A DNA stretch of 64,000 bases from Pyrenochaeta sp. MPI-SDFR-AT-0127 (taxonomy: Eukaryota > Ascomycota > Dothideomycetes > Pleosporales > Cucurbitariaceae), in NCBI GenBank assembly GCA_020747015.1, contig JAGTJM010000013.1, positions 248,001 through 312,000 of the forward strand, in the 5' to 3' direction. The notes below the pieces were generated by a model. The model made no database searches and was not told where the DNA came from. It was given only the letters and a program-made list of their open reading frames with translations. Both the position numbers and the translations under genes were made by a program. Shown piece after piece: positions 22,540 through 33,854 of the stretch (its first letter is position 1; each line of letters begins with the position of its first letter).

Positions 22540-23831
22540 ATTGCAGCGTTGACCTTCCAGATTTGTGATTGAGGGTTTGGCGATCTAGTCCTTCATAAGA
22601 GATCAGCTGCAGGCTATATATGGATGCCACGACTTCCAAGGCAGACATCAGCTTCTCTTGGCTTTTTGTTTCACTCGCATCTTTTTCGTAGCCGTGCGCT
22701 TGTGATTGGTGGAGGTCAGGTGCACCTTCCAATGGATTGCTTTCAAGCAGAGGCTTTGAAGCATTAATTAGGAATGCGCAAGCGCTCTGATAAGCTTGAA
22801 GGTGCGGGGAGTCTTAAGCAATGCGCTAGTCTCCTTTCGGCTCAAAGGTTACATAATCCTGTATCTCCCAGTGTTTAACTATTAGATACAGCGACAGCTA
22901 CTAGGTACCCTTTCCCCCCTTTCTCAACTCAACTATCTTAGGTTCCTAGGTGGTGTCTAGACTATTCACCAAGTGCACCGACGCATTATTAGCGTGACGT
23001 CATAGTGCTTTCTCCTGCGGCAGTCTAGATATCTAGATAGTGTGTTTCGGTTTGTTTCTACTTATATCACCAATAGGTCTCTACAGCGTTATCTACAGGG
23101 TATTTGTGGCCTCGGGTCTAATACCACGCGCGAAGCCGCCGTCTTCAGGCTTCACTCCAAGTCCAGCCGGCCAGAGGAACCAAGAGGGGCAGCCATCACC
23201 AGCTGTGTGGTACATGTAGCAGTAACAGACCGGATGAGACGTGGACTTATTGCACGTTCTACTAGAGCTCGCTCTTCAGCAGAGGATTTGCTTTCACTCG
23301 GCACGGGCCTGGTGGTTTCTTGGACATTACAAGCTTGTTGTGAAAGGGGACGCGCGAAAGCTTGGGACGCGCCCGAGAAGGAGAATGAGTATGGATCTTA
23401 TGTGGCCCGATTTGGGGTGGAAATAGGGGCCAGAGATAGATATACCCACACCAAGTTCTGTGAATCCAACTGTGGCGCTCCTGCAAATCGCTGTCGGTGC
23501 TGTTCCTGCGTGGAAGTTTCACTCTTGTCCACTAACAGAACTGGTAACGTGAGAAATTAAATGCGCTCACTATGTAGACAGGTGAGACACCTTATATATG
23601 TATACGCTCCCAATTTGTGTTACATGTAGCAATTCGTATATGTCAAGATTCCGTATAGAATCACCTGCCTCGCACCTAAGATCTAATTAGTTGAGTAGAA
23701 TAATCTAACTTAGCATCCCGCCAGTGCTTGAAAGGGCTTCCGGTAGCGAGAGTAGCAGCAAGTTGCTGAGATAAAGCAACACCGCCTTCATGTTTTCGAT
23801 AGACAAAACATTTAATTTCCACAAAATCTAG
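22540..23831. other. Gene-poor stretch upstream of the P450
   Basis: About 1.3 kb without a convincing gene. A palindromic CRE (TGACGTCA) lies at 22995-23002, roughly 455 nt before the P450 start. Overlapping open frames at about 23040-23560 on both strands have no recognisable content. Confidence 0.5.
22995..23002. promoter_or_regulatory. CRE-like palindrome TGACGTCA
   Basis: This is a perfect 8-bp ATF/CREB half-site palindrome upstream of the P450 gene. Fungal bZIP factors of the AtfA/Atf1 type bind such sites. Its use here is inference. Confidence 0.4.
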
Positions 23832-24544
23832 CTCCAAGCTACAATCCGCACCGAGCTATTTACCTACTATTCCCACTACTACAATGGCTTTCAAATCCGT
23901 CTCTCAGGCGTCAAGGTCGTTGTTTGGGGCGAAGAGGCAATGGGCTTTCTCGGAGCGGTAACTCTTATCAAAGTACACCCTCTCTTCCGCTTGCCAATAA
24001 ATGTACTTATGCATATCAAATAGAGCTATATGCTAATTCCTCCTGAATCTGACTACGATCTCGCTGCGCAGAAGTTAGTTGAGGCCGGTTTCGTACCGCC
24101 CCATGGACATACGGCATAATCGATTCACACCTACTTCCAGACAATGAGATAGATCGACGACTTAAAATTATGGGAAATACTGGATACTGGATGCTGGATG
24201 ACAATTCGGTGCGGTTTCAATTTCCGGTAGGGTTTTCTGGCCTTGAAAGAGTTCTATTGCTTCGAAGTACATATGCTCGCCTAAGTCCCCTGAACGATCC
24301 GTCATCGATGCAGAGATTCCATTGCCATGACGACTTGTATTACCCCGGCAAAGATATCCTCTTAGAGACCTTTATCCGAACTCTCCTGCAGGAATCTCCA
24401 GGTCCCTGTTGCAGCATATTGGAGGCGTGGGCTATATCCTATATATATGGTATACTGATGGTTGAAGACACTATACTTGATTCCTGCGATGATGAAAGTG
24501 TAAGGTTGTGGTTTAATAAAAAGATTCGCCGGGGAAAGGGATGA
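23832..24544 (+). pseudogene. Frameshifted relic of a WGEEA-motif fungal hypothetical protein
   Basis: Three open pieces make one protein-like text only after correction. The first (to 23957) reads SGVKVVVWGEEAMGFLGA. A 66-nt intron with GTAACT/AAATAG ends follows, then the second piece from 24024 (YMLIPPESDYDLAAQKLVEAGF). At about 24099-24102, in a run of C, the frame slips by one base. The continuation (YGIIDSHLLPDNEIDRRL) runs in another frame to a stop at 24544. No ATG opens the first piece. I recognise the layout as a fungal hypothetical family beginning with a V-W-G-E-E-A motif; function is unknown. The relic may be decayed or, less likely, a base-calling error in the C run with an undetected 5' exon. 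Confidence 0.6.
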
Positions 24545-25795
24545 TTTAGATAGAACTACGGTCACCAAAAGAGTGGGCAAAGGTCAAATCCTTACTAAGT
24601 AAGCATGAGGCCTTAAAATTTAGCTATTCTATATGATATATACCTGCAAACTCTTAAATCATGCTCCATTAACTACTGGGCTGTTCTCTCTACATGTAAT
24701 TCGTACTAATAGAGGAGACAGCAGCGAAGACTTCTACTTCTTCATGTGCTGATTGCGTAACAATCAGTCAAGCTATTGTAACCGAGAGACAACGCATTGA
24801 AGAAAGCTAATTAGATAGGTCACCTGCTAATTAGATATTGCACGCCTTGTCTAGTGAACTTCAAGGACCTAAACTTGCCTCAATTTACACGGGGTTGGTA
24901 TGTACGAAGGGCTTCGATGCTGCGACGACCGGAGTGCTTCCATCTCAGGCAACAAACAAGGATGGAAAAAGACTCACTAGCATTTTGACATCCTACAAGC
25001 TAATCTAAGACTTCGTTCCTTCGTCACTGGAAGTCCGAACTAGCTTTGTCCTTGCGCTCTGAAGGAACTGCGCGCGGCAATCGAATTTGTCCCGCCAGTA
25101 GTAAATGTGAACACAATTATCACTTAGCAGAAACATTCTTAGACAGGATCGACTAGAAGCGCTGTGCCTATCTCTGATTATACTTGTAGTGACCTTTGAA
25201 GTAGGATTGAAGAATTATCTAGGGATTGCGATAATGATCATGCCTCAGTCGAGCTGTCGAACAAATCCCCATACCCTGCTTTCTCCACTGTAATCCTGGA
25301 ATGTAGTTTTATTTCCGTCAAAAAAAAAAGACAGATGATGCGCCAAATAACTCACACTGGATTATTACAGAGGCGAGAGATCTTGAACGGTTGAAACCCG
25401 GTGATATGTCCACATTTTACTCATGCACCTGATCATTTTGTTGTTGGGTCAGAAACCCCGTCGGACTCCTCTTGCGAATTTACAACAGGTGGAATTTCAC
25501 ACACGGATGAATATAAACCTTGTTGTTACTGACCCTGAATCTTAAAACCCTGGAAAGGTTTTCTGTCGCGGACGAAAAACGGACTTGTTCTTATGTGGGC
25601 CTTTCTCGGCGTCGTTGCGCCATTGTTAGAAAGGACCGCCATTGGCTTGCTATCAGGCACACAAATACTCGAGCTCGATATATAAAAGGAATCAATTGTC
25701 CTAAACTGACAGAATAAATCAAGGGACTGCATTTCTTCGATTGCTCTGGCATAATTTAAAACCTATACTTTAAGGACAATAAAACTGAAGTTTCA
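24545..25795. other. AT-rich gene-poor stretch
   Basis: About 1.25 kb between the relic and the Gal80-like gene. No coding signal is seen. A near-repeat CTAATTAGATA occurs twice near 24806 and 24826, and a TATA-like element lies at its right end. Confidence 0.5.
25678..25688 (+). promoter_or_regulatory. TATA-like element before the Gal80-like gene
   Basis: ATATATAAAAG lies about 110 nt before the ATG at 25796, a typical fungal TATA distance. Confidence 0.45.
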
Positions 25796-27015
25796 ATGGC
25801 AAACTCCCAAAAGCGCGTCGGCTTGATTGGCCTCTCGGCCAGCGGGTAAGAACGAACTGAAAGCGCTTGAGACATTGCTGAATTTCAATAAAGCTCATGG
25901 GCTTCTAAATCCCATCTCGGCTACCTGAAAGAGACATCACATTACAAGATAACGGCCCTCCAGAATAGCTCGAAAGCTTCGGCCGATGCGTCTGCGAAAG
26001 CATACTCTTTGAACGACGTTGCAGCTTATGATAGCCCGTCTGCAATTGCATCGGACCCTAATGTCGATATCGTAGCTGTCAGCGTCAAGGTACCCCAACA
26101 CTACAATCTTATTCGTCCCGCACTTGAGGCAGGCAAAGATGTCTTCTCAGAATGGCCACTTGCTCGTAACCTGAGCGAAGCCGAAGAGCTTGTTCAATTG
26201 GCTAAGGAAAAAGGTGTGCGAACTTTGGTCGGCCTGCAGGCACGCCAGAATCCAGCAATCATTAAGGCGAAGGAGATCGTTGCCTCGGGCGTTTTGGGCA
26301 AGATATTGGGCACTACCATGTATGGCCACGTAAGTGCGACCTTCACTACAAGCATCAAAGCTTTTCACTGAAACTTTACCTTCTTTCTCAGGGCATGCTT
26401 TTCGGCCCCACGATCACAGAAGACTTTCTGTACGCCGCACCAATCGAAGCCGGTGCCAACCTGCTTACTATTCCATTCGGCCACGCTGTGGATGCACTGT
26501 GCTATGTCTTAGGAGAGATCAAAGATATTTCGTCAACACTTGCAAATCACCGTCCTCAGCTTGAGCTTATTGATCAAGATGGCAAGGTTGTGAGGACGGT
26601 AGAGAAGACTGCGCACGACTATGCGAGCATCACAGGGTTTCTGGCCAATGGGGGTGGCATTGTCGATGTCACATATGCACCAGCTTTGTCGCGAACCAAT
26701 CGCGACTTCTACTGGGAAATCAATGGCACGGAAGGCACTCTTGTACTCGAAGGGCCCAAGATGGGTGGTCTTGTTCAGATGTTCCAACCTACCGTCAAGT
26801 TAGCCAAGAACGACCAGTCAACGCTTGAGGAGGTCCAAGTTGAGCAGGCTGCTGATTTCTCCTTCAATGTTGGAAAGGCCTGGGATGCATGGGCTGGTGT
26901 GGGTCACGATGACGGCTACAGCGTCACAACTTTTGAGGATGCATTGCTCCGGCACAAGATGATTGAGGCCATCTATCGGAGTGCCAAGTCAGGTACCCGA
27001 GAGAATTATATTTAA
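25796..27015 (+). CDS. Gfo/Idh/MocA family oxidoreductase, Gal80-like
   Basis: Three exons (25796-25845, 25894-26329, 26392-27015) give 369 residues. The Rossmann entry GLIGLSASG is split by the first 48-nt intron and continues SWASKSHLGYL. The usual EKP motif of sugar dehydrogenases reads EWP (DVFSEWPLARN), as in Gal80-type members of this family, which may be regulators or enzymes. The C-terminal domain shows IPFGHAVDAL and NRDFYWEINGTEGTLVLEG. These proteins bind NAD(P) and either oxidise sugars/sugar acids or, as yeast Gal80, sense them. It heads a run of four same-strand genes with transporters and a 2-hydroxyacid-type dehydrogenase, which hints at a sugar-related pathway. Confidence 0.88.
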
Positions 27016-27851
27016 GCATGCCTCTCTTGGTGGAAATGAGGTTTCGGAAGGCAAGCTGAGCTGATCATATAAGTCGTAAGGTGCGGATCGTGGCGTAGCC
27101 AATAGTACCCGTGGCCGTTGTGGCGCGTCGGACAACGCTCCCGCAGCGCCCTCGTGGCTCTTGCAAGTAGCTGAAAGAATCTAGATGTCCTGTCACTCCT
27201 GTAGCGTCAGACCAGACAGGCGATTTCAAAAGCCATTCAGCTGCGGTTCAGGGGATGTGTACGACGCTATTCCTTTCCAAGCCTGGTCCTGCTCGGCTTC
27301 CCTTTCCTTTCTCTTACGTTATTGACAGCCATTTTCAGCAATGTGGTGGTCATGCGCTTCACCAGTGCCAGTATGACAGTGATGTCACTAGTCCACAATC
27401 CAACCCATATTTATGCATAATGGGGCACGTTGCCAAACCGTGTCGCTGTTGCACCGTTCCACTTGAATGCAGATGCCCTTGAACATTTGGACATTCGAAG
27501 CCGTCGACTTGGCAAAGTTAAACTTTGCTGAAGGCGTTATCAACGCCTGATGCTCTTGTCAAAACCGAAAGGGGTAATGCAACGCCTCTCCATTGTGTTC
27601 TTCTTGCCTGTATGGCCCCTGGTCTCCTATCGTTGCGCTTCGGATAATCTGAATCATTATTGAAGTCATCAGAGGACAACATATAGTGGAGGTGCTATCT
27701 AATACGCCCTTATTAATCCCCTGTGCTTTGGGTTTGGTTTTAGTATTATTTGTGTTACTTTACCATCCCAGTCTCCCCAAATACTGAATGTACAATCCCA
27801 AGCTGAGGATTCAACGTGCGCTCTATTCCTTTGACCACGCCACCTTCAAAA
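27016..27851. other. Intergenic region, Gal80-like to DHA1 exporter
   Basis: About 0.8 kb that should hold the exporter promoter. ATTTATGCATAATG lies near 27410. No gene is seen. Confidence 0.5.
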
Positions 27852-29544
27852 ATGAGTCCACGGTCCTCGATCACCTTGATCTCGCAAAGCTGGAAAGATG
27901 CTTCAATCATCTCAACTCCACCCACAACTCCACCACCGCCTTCCGACCAACTGCAGCGACCTAGACAAAATCGGCAACCACCACATAATTCACCATACCC
28001 AACCAAGATTTTATCCGGCTGGAATGGTCCTGAGGATCCCCATAACCCGTTCAACTGGGCTAACTCGAAAAAGTGGAGAGTCACACTATTGGCTTGCTTC
28101 ATGACGTTCGTTGTCCAGCTCAATGGGACGATGATGACTAGCGCGGCAGAGCAGATCAATCAAAGCTTTCATATCAGCGATGAACATTTCCCACACTCAT
28201 ACTGGCCGGTCCTGTCGTGGAACCTAGGGGGTGCGGCTGCGCCATTGTTAGCGCTTCCGCTGATGGAAAATTTTGGTGTTAGGATAAGCTACTTGGTATG
28301 TGAACGAGAGGTCATATAAGAGTCAGAGGCCTAATTAGGAGCAGATTATATATGTTGTGATGATTGTTTTTATTATACCGCAAGCAACGGCTCATAACTT
28401 TGCTACGCTGGTAGTTACACGCGCGATTACCGGAGCTTGTTCTGGTGTCCTCGCGAACATCACTTCCGGAATCGTGAGCGACGTATGGAGAACCGGAAAA
28501 GCAAAGAGCTTCAATACATCGCTATATATCTGGTGTCTCCTTGCAGGTCTAAACATGGGCCCAGTATTTGGCAGTCTTATCATTCAACATACAACCTGGC
28601 GATGGTACAGTTCTCGTTCTGTTTGCTCTACACGAAGACATGACTAACTTCGACCCAGGATCTTCATTGCACAGATCATATTTTATAGCGCACTATTACC
28701 AGTTCTCATTGCACTTCTGCCCGAGGTTAGACCCGATGTTATTCTAGCCCATCGAGCGCGCCGTATCCATGAGAGCACAGAGACGGGAGGGCCCGTCTTC
28801 GCGAAAGCTGAAAAAGATCGTACGAATTTCAGTGACATCCTCAGAGAAACACTCATTCGACCCACACGTATGCTGTGCACAGAAGGTGTGGTGCTCTCAT
28901 TTGGTCTTTGGTCCGCATTTTGCATAGGCACTGCATTCATGTTCACTCAGTCTATCGTGCAAGTTTACTCTAAACTATATGGATGGACATTCTTTGGTAC
29001 CGGTCTAGTGCAATCGGCGGTGGTTGTTGGGGAAGTCATTGGTCTCATTGCGTCGGTCTTCCAAGATCGACTGTACTTCCTTTCTGCGAAACGCAACACG
29101 GAAACACCAGGGCTACCCATTCCCGAAGCACGACTTTACCTTAGCATACCGGCGTCTTTCGTCGGATTAGCAGGAGGGTTATTCTTCTTCGCATGGACAT
29201 CGTACTCTTCCATACCCTGGATTGTGCCCAGCATCTCGCTCGCCTTTGTCGGCTTCGGGATGTTTTGTTCCACTGCTGCAGTAACGACTTATGTGATTGA
29301 CGCCTACGCAAAATATGCTGCAAGCGCTATCGCAGGTATTGCGTTCCTCGAGAACTTCATGGCGGCCTTTCTGCCACTTGCTACACATAGCATGTATCAA
29401 ACCTTAGGATTTCAATGGGCGAGTAGTTTGCTTGGATTCATGGCTTTGGCACTGAGTTTTATTCCACTAATACTATTGAAGTATGGGAAAAGTATTAGGA
29501 GGAGAAGCCCATTTATGGGTGAAGCTGGATACGAAGAAGGTTAG
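27852..29544 (+). CDS. MFS transporter, DHA1-type drug/polyamine exporter
   Basis: Three exons (27852-28295, 28345-28604, 28659-29544) encode 529 residues. The cytosolic N terminus ends with the DHA1 signature WNGPEDPHNPFNWANSKKW, followed by twelve expected hydrophobic segments. The first transmembrane helix is WRVTLLACFMTFVVQLNGTMM, the GACSGVLANITSGIVSDVW stretch corresponds to helices 4-5, and a charged central loop (RARRIHESTETG) precedes FSDILRETLIRP. DHA1 members export drugs, toxins or polyamines by proton antiport at the plasma membrane. The start is the first in-frame ATG, after CTTCAAAA. Position between two metabolic enzymes suggests export of a pathway product, but this is inference. 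Confidence 0.88.
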
Positions 29545-30099
29545 AGGGGAATTGTACTACTAGTAGATATTGCGCTATGGAAGAAAAACTTTCGTTGCAA
29601 TCCTACGGAATCCTCCTGAGTCCATACAGACACTAAAGTAGTCTCGTTCTCCATTCGAGTAATAATGTGGATACCCTCGCTTGAGGTTTGTTCACTGGCG
29701 GGCCATCAATTTTGTACTGTAATTAGGCTCTGGCCAAATAAGCTTGAGCCAACATCATAAGATTTCAGCTGGAATTCACAACTTCATATGCACAACTTAT
29801 ATTTAGAAGTCCGTCAATACAATCGATCTGAAATCTCGTCTTAAATACATGCATCACATGAGGTTGAGTATGTCTGCTATCATGGTAACCTTTGTCAAGG
29901 GTGCATGCCGCACTTGCAATTTTGGGCTAGGCATGCGACATCCATCGGGTTTCTCGCCGTCGGTATGTTCAATAATACGTTGTGCTCGACAACATACTGA
30001 CTCACAATTATTCTCTACATCTTATAAATCAGCCGTTCCCCGTGTTCGCGTCTTGGAAGTCAACTATACGTGTATTAAACTCTCGTTCCGGTCGCCAAG
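29545..30099. promoter_or_regulatory. Promoter region of the dehydrogenase gene
   Basis: A TATAAA at 30023-30028 lies about 72 nt before the ATG at 30100. The rest is unremarkable intergenic DNA. Confidence 0.5.
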
Positions 30100-31194
30100 A
30101 TGTCCGCCAGCACACAGCACATGCAGCATGTCAGCGCTTCGGAGGCAAAATCATTCGTCCAGAAGATCCTTATCGGTAATGGAGTACAAGAAGATAACGC
30201 TATTATTGTAGCCAAGTGTCTTGTTGAAGCGGATCTACGAGGGGTGGATACCCATGGCATGAACAGAATCCCAAGCTACATGGCCCGCATAAGAGAAGGC
30301 GTTCTGGACCCACGGGCATCGCCAACCGTACGCCAAGTCACTCGTGTTGTAGCCCAAGTCGATGCTCACAATGGTTTTGGATTTCTGGCAGCGCACATGG
30401 GCATGGCTGCCGCGATTGACATGGCCAAGGAAAATGGCATCGGATTGGTGTCAGTCAAGCATTCGAATCATTTTGGTATGTCGGCTTGGGTGGTCCAACA
30501 GGCGCTGGATGCGGGCATGATGAGTCTGGTGTTCACAAACTCGTCTCCTGCTTTACCCGTGTGGGGAGGGAAGTCTAAGCTAATGGGAGTGTCACCTATC
30601 GCATGTGGAGCCCCAGCAGGCCAGAACGGCCGACCCTTTATTATGGACATGGCGCCATCTGTCGCTGCACGTGGTAAGATATACAAGGCTTTGCGGCGAA
30701 AGGAAAAGATCCCGGAAGACTGGGCGCTCGACAAAGACGGCAAGCGAACGGACGACCCAGCAAAGGCTCTCGAAGGGGTCATGCTTCCAATGGGTGGGCC
30801 GAAAGGGTCGGCAATTGCTATCATGATGGACGTCTTTTCGGGCGTCCTTTCAGGTAGCGCTTTTGCAGGCCATGTCACTAATCCCTACGACCCTTCGAAG
30901 CCAGCCGATGTTGGTCACTTACTCGTTGCGATCAAGCCAGACGTCTTCATGAGCATTGAGGAGTTCAAAAAGAGAATGGATTATCTGTACCAACGAGTCA
31001 TTACGTCTGACAAGATGGCAGATGTTGATCGCATCTACTTTCCAGGTGAGATTGAAGATCTCAACAAAGAGAGACGTCTCCAGGATGGCATACCGCTTGT
31101 GGAGGCCGAAGTTCAAGCGCTTAATGAAGAGGCCGGACGCATTGGAGCCGCATCAATCGCCACTACACTGCCTCCAATGAAATCTCACCTGTAG
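30100..31194 (+). CDS. Malate/L-lactate dehydrogenase family (Ldh2) NAD(P)-dependent oxidoreductase
   Basis: A single exon of 364 residues, the normal family length. Family marks are EADLRGVDTHGMNRIPSYM, the catalytic-His region VKHSNHFGMSAW, TNSSPALPVWGGKSKLMGVSPI and FIMDMAPSVAARGKI. The family reduces 2-oxoacids (malate, sulfolactate, diketogulonate, ureidoglycolate) and is distinct from classical LDH. The exact substrate cannot be read from sequence. Being next to a sugar-type permease and a Gal80-like protein, a role in sugar-acid breakdown is a reasonable guess. The absence of introns contrasts with its neighbours and would fit, but does not prove, an origin by transfer from bacteria, where the family is common. 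Confidence 0.92.
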   Translation: MSASTQHMQHVSASEAKSFVQKILIGNGVQEDNAIIVAKCLVEADLRGVDTHGMNRIPSYMARIREGVLDPRASPTVRQVTRVVAQVDAHNGFGFLAAHMGMAAAIDMAKENGIGLVSVKHSNHFGMSAWVVQQALDAGMMSLVFTNSSPALPVWGGKSKLMGVSPIACGAPAGQNGRPFIMDMAPSVAARGKIYKALRRKEKIPEDWALDKDGKRTDDPAKALEGVMLPMGGPKGSAIAIMMDVFSGVLSGSAFAGHVTNPYDPSKPADVGHLLVAIKPDVFMSIEEFKKRMDYLYQRVITSDKMADVDRIYFPGEIEDLNKERRLQDGIPLVEAEVQALNEEAGRIGAASIATTLPPMKSHL

Positions 31195-32023
31195 TCCGGT
31201 CCGCGCACATTCATCTCCGACATCTACAGAACCAGGTTCGCCAAGGAACAGGCCTCGTGACGAAGGAGCGCTAGAGAACGTGGAAGCTATCGAGCCATCG
31301 AACCATGCTCGCTATTCTCCGTGCGAAATACGCCAATTGTAGGGCATACTATCACGGCTCTTTCTCGGAAGCATGCCCCTAGTCTCGCAAATTTTTGATG
31401 CCGCTGACAGATGTGCCGATATATGGGGATACTAGGATGGACGCGGGGCGGGCTCAACATCCACATGCTAGCCGCCCATTCGTCGGTGGCGCCGATGCTA
31501 AGCTCCACAAGCTGCAAAATCAAGGATGCTTTCTCCACTCAAGCATGCAAAGCTCAACGCCGCGCCTAGGCATGTAACATCGGCGTGCATACGTTCGTTG
31601 CGAGGTCTCACGATGGCGTCGCCCGCCTCTTTTTGCCTTGGATCATCGCTCCGATTGCCTAGATGAGCAGCGACGAGTGACCCGGGAACGACCGACGGCC
31701 GCGGGTGCGACGACTTGGCCAGGTAAACACGACGTTCAATTAGTTTCATCCAATCGCAGATTTGCGAATCATGGTAGTCTAATGCCTAAATCAATCTGGA
31801 GCCCAAACCCGGGGTCCTGGGGTATGATCGGGGTATGTGAGTCCTGTATGACAGCTCCCGCATTTTGCATCTCCGCATACTGCTCCACAGAGCTGGGGTT
31901 CAGCTATAAGACCAGTTGATCCCCTAGGACTTTGAAGGATGTCCCATCTGCTTTGTGCCCGTCCTTCTAGGCTTGCCAGACATTGACCGGCATCTCGCAC
32001 TTCGACTAGTAAATCTGCCCAGC
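31195..32023. promoter_or_regulatory. Promoter region of the sugar-type permease
   Basis: About 0.8 kb. It carries three CreA/Mig1-type SYGGRG motifs near its right end (listed separately) and a TATAAG at about 31904. No gene is recognised. Confidence 0.55.
31809..31898 (+). promoter_or_regulatory. Cluster of three CreA-type carbon-repression motifs
   Basis: CCGGGG (31809-31814), CTGGGG (31817-31822) and CTGGGG (31893-31898) match SYGGRG and lie 126-215 nt before the permease start. Two closely paired sites are the arrangement known to work best for CreA in Aspergillus. This suggests glucose repression. Confidence 0.5.
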
Positions 32024-33854
32024 ATGTGGAACCCATGGCGCGAGAACTTGAAAGAAACGCCCAAGGAGTCGCTCAACTGGCGTCTCTGGTATGGTGTCTT
32101 CGGTACGATTAGCAACACATACAGCTTCAGTAGCCCCTCAACTAACACAAATAGTCTTTGGCCTTATGGGCGCGGCTCGAGGTATCGATGAAGGTCTCAT
32201 TGGCACAACGGCGGAACTTGAGCCCTTCAGGAGGAAGTTTGGCCTTGATGACCCGAGCAAGTCAAAGCATGACGTTGCTGAGCTCTTGTCAAATATTACC
32301 TCCATGGTGCAGATGGGCTCAATCCTCGGAGCTCTGATTGCTTTTTTCATCACGGATCGCATTGGCCGTCTTTGGGCGACAAGGCAGCTCTGCCTTGTAT
32401 GGGTCACTGGTATCACCATATTCCTCACCAGTTCCAAAACCGGATCTATTGGACAAATTTACGCAGGACGATTTATCGCCGGTATTGGTATTGGCCAGAC
32501 TACCGTTGTTGCGCCAACATACCTTGCCGAAACAGCTCCAAGGGCTATTCGAGGTCTTTGCGTTTGTGCTTTTGCTGGATCAGTGTACATGTAAGAATTG
32601 TGCACTTCACTTCGCTTTTGACACTACTAACTATCGTCTCAGTGGTATTATGCTTGCCTACTTTGCTTCCTGGGGCTCGTCCATCCACATCTCGTCCGCT
32701 ACTGATGCTCAATGGCTCGTACCCAACAGCATGCATTTGATGTTCGCTGGTATAATCTTTTCGCTCTCATTCTTCACCCGTGAGAGCCCTCGATGGTTGA
32801 TCAAAGTTGGCCGCCACGAAGAGGCACTTGACAACCTATCCCTCCTCCGCAATCTGCCTTCCGATCACCCTTATGTTACATCTGAGATTATCGACATCAA
32901 TGACTCGCTCAACCGCGAGCGGGAAGCAACTATGGGTACCACTTGGCTTGGACCAGTCCGAGAGCTTTTCGCAACCAAGGCCAACCTTTACCGCGTCCAG
33001 CTCAGTATCATGTCTCAATTGCTATCGCAGTGGTCCGGCGCGAACAGTATCACCATCTACGCTCCGCAGTACTTTGCCATGATGGGTACCACCGGCCAAA
33101 ACGAGAAGCTCTTCGCAACTGCCATCTTCGGTGTTGTGAAGTTTGTCTCCAGCATTCTCTGCGCCCTCTTCCTCATCGACTACTTCGGCCGTAAGCGCGC
33201 TCTATCCACCGGTATCACTCTGCAGCTATGCTCGATGCTGTACATGGCTATTTTCCTACTCATCGACAACAAGGTTTCGGACAAGAGCGTGCCGCAAACT
33301 GCCAGCCAGAAACACGCAGCCATGGGCGCCATTGTCATGATTTACTTCAGCGGCTTTGGATGGGCTCTCGGCTGGAACAGTATCCAATACCTGATCAACT
33401 CTGAAATCTACCCACTCAGATTGAGGGCATTGGGTGGATCCATCGCCATGACATTCCACTTTGTCAATCAATATGGCAACAGCAAGGTAAGAAACTCTGA
33501 AAACCCTCCTTGATATACCATCCCATACTAATCTGGCTACAGGCGGTACCACTGATGTTCATCTCCATGACTACCGGCGGCACGATGCTCTTCTTCTCCT
33601 GCGTCACAGCCGTCGGCCTCGTATGGGTCTACTTCTTCCTGCCCGAGACGACCGGAAAGTCTCTCGAGGCCATGGACGAGATGTTCAACCTGCCATGGCA
33701 TCTGATCGGCCGCAAGGGTGCCGAGCTCACACGGGGCACCGGCGGCATGTCTGAGATTCTCGACACTGTTGGCGAAAAGGCAGCGACTGCGCAGATTGAA
33801 GAGGCCGCAGATCGCGCTAGTGTTGAGCGCCACAGAGGAGCGCAGAGGGTTTAG
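32024..33854 (+). CDS. MFS sugar/quinate-type permease
   Basis: Four exons (32024-32102, 32155-32590, 32643-33486, 33543-33854) yield 556 residues. The N terminus MWNPWRENLKETPKESLNWRLW leads into helix 1 and GAARGIDEGLIGTT. Sugar-porter marks include DRIGRLWATR (loop 2-3), GRFIAGIGIGQ, PRAIRGL, ESPRWLIKVGRHEEAL, DYFGRKRAL and PETTGKSLEAMDEMF. The closest resemblance in memory is to the quinate permease/lactose-type fungal group, so aromatic acids as well as sugars are possible substrates. All junctions restore continuous family text (GVFVFGLMG, VYIGIMLAYF, NSKAVPLMF). Confidence 0.92.

Noticed and set aside
23042..23560. Open frame of about 170 codons upstream of the P450
   Set aside because: No ATG start, no splice partners, a competing minus-strand frame, and protein text without known motifs.
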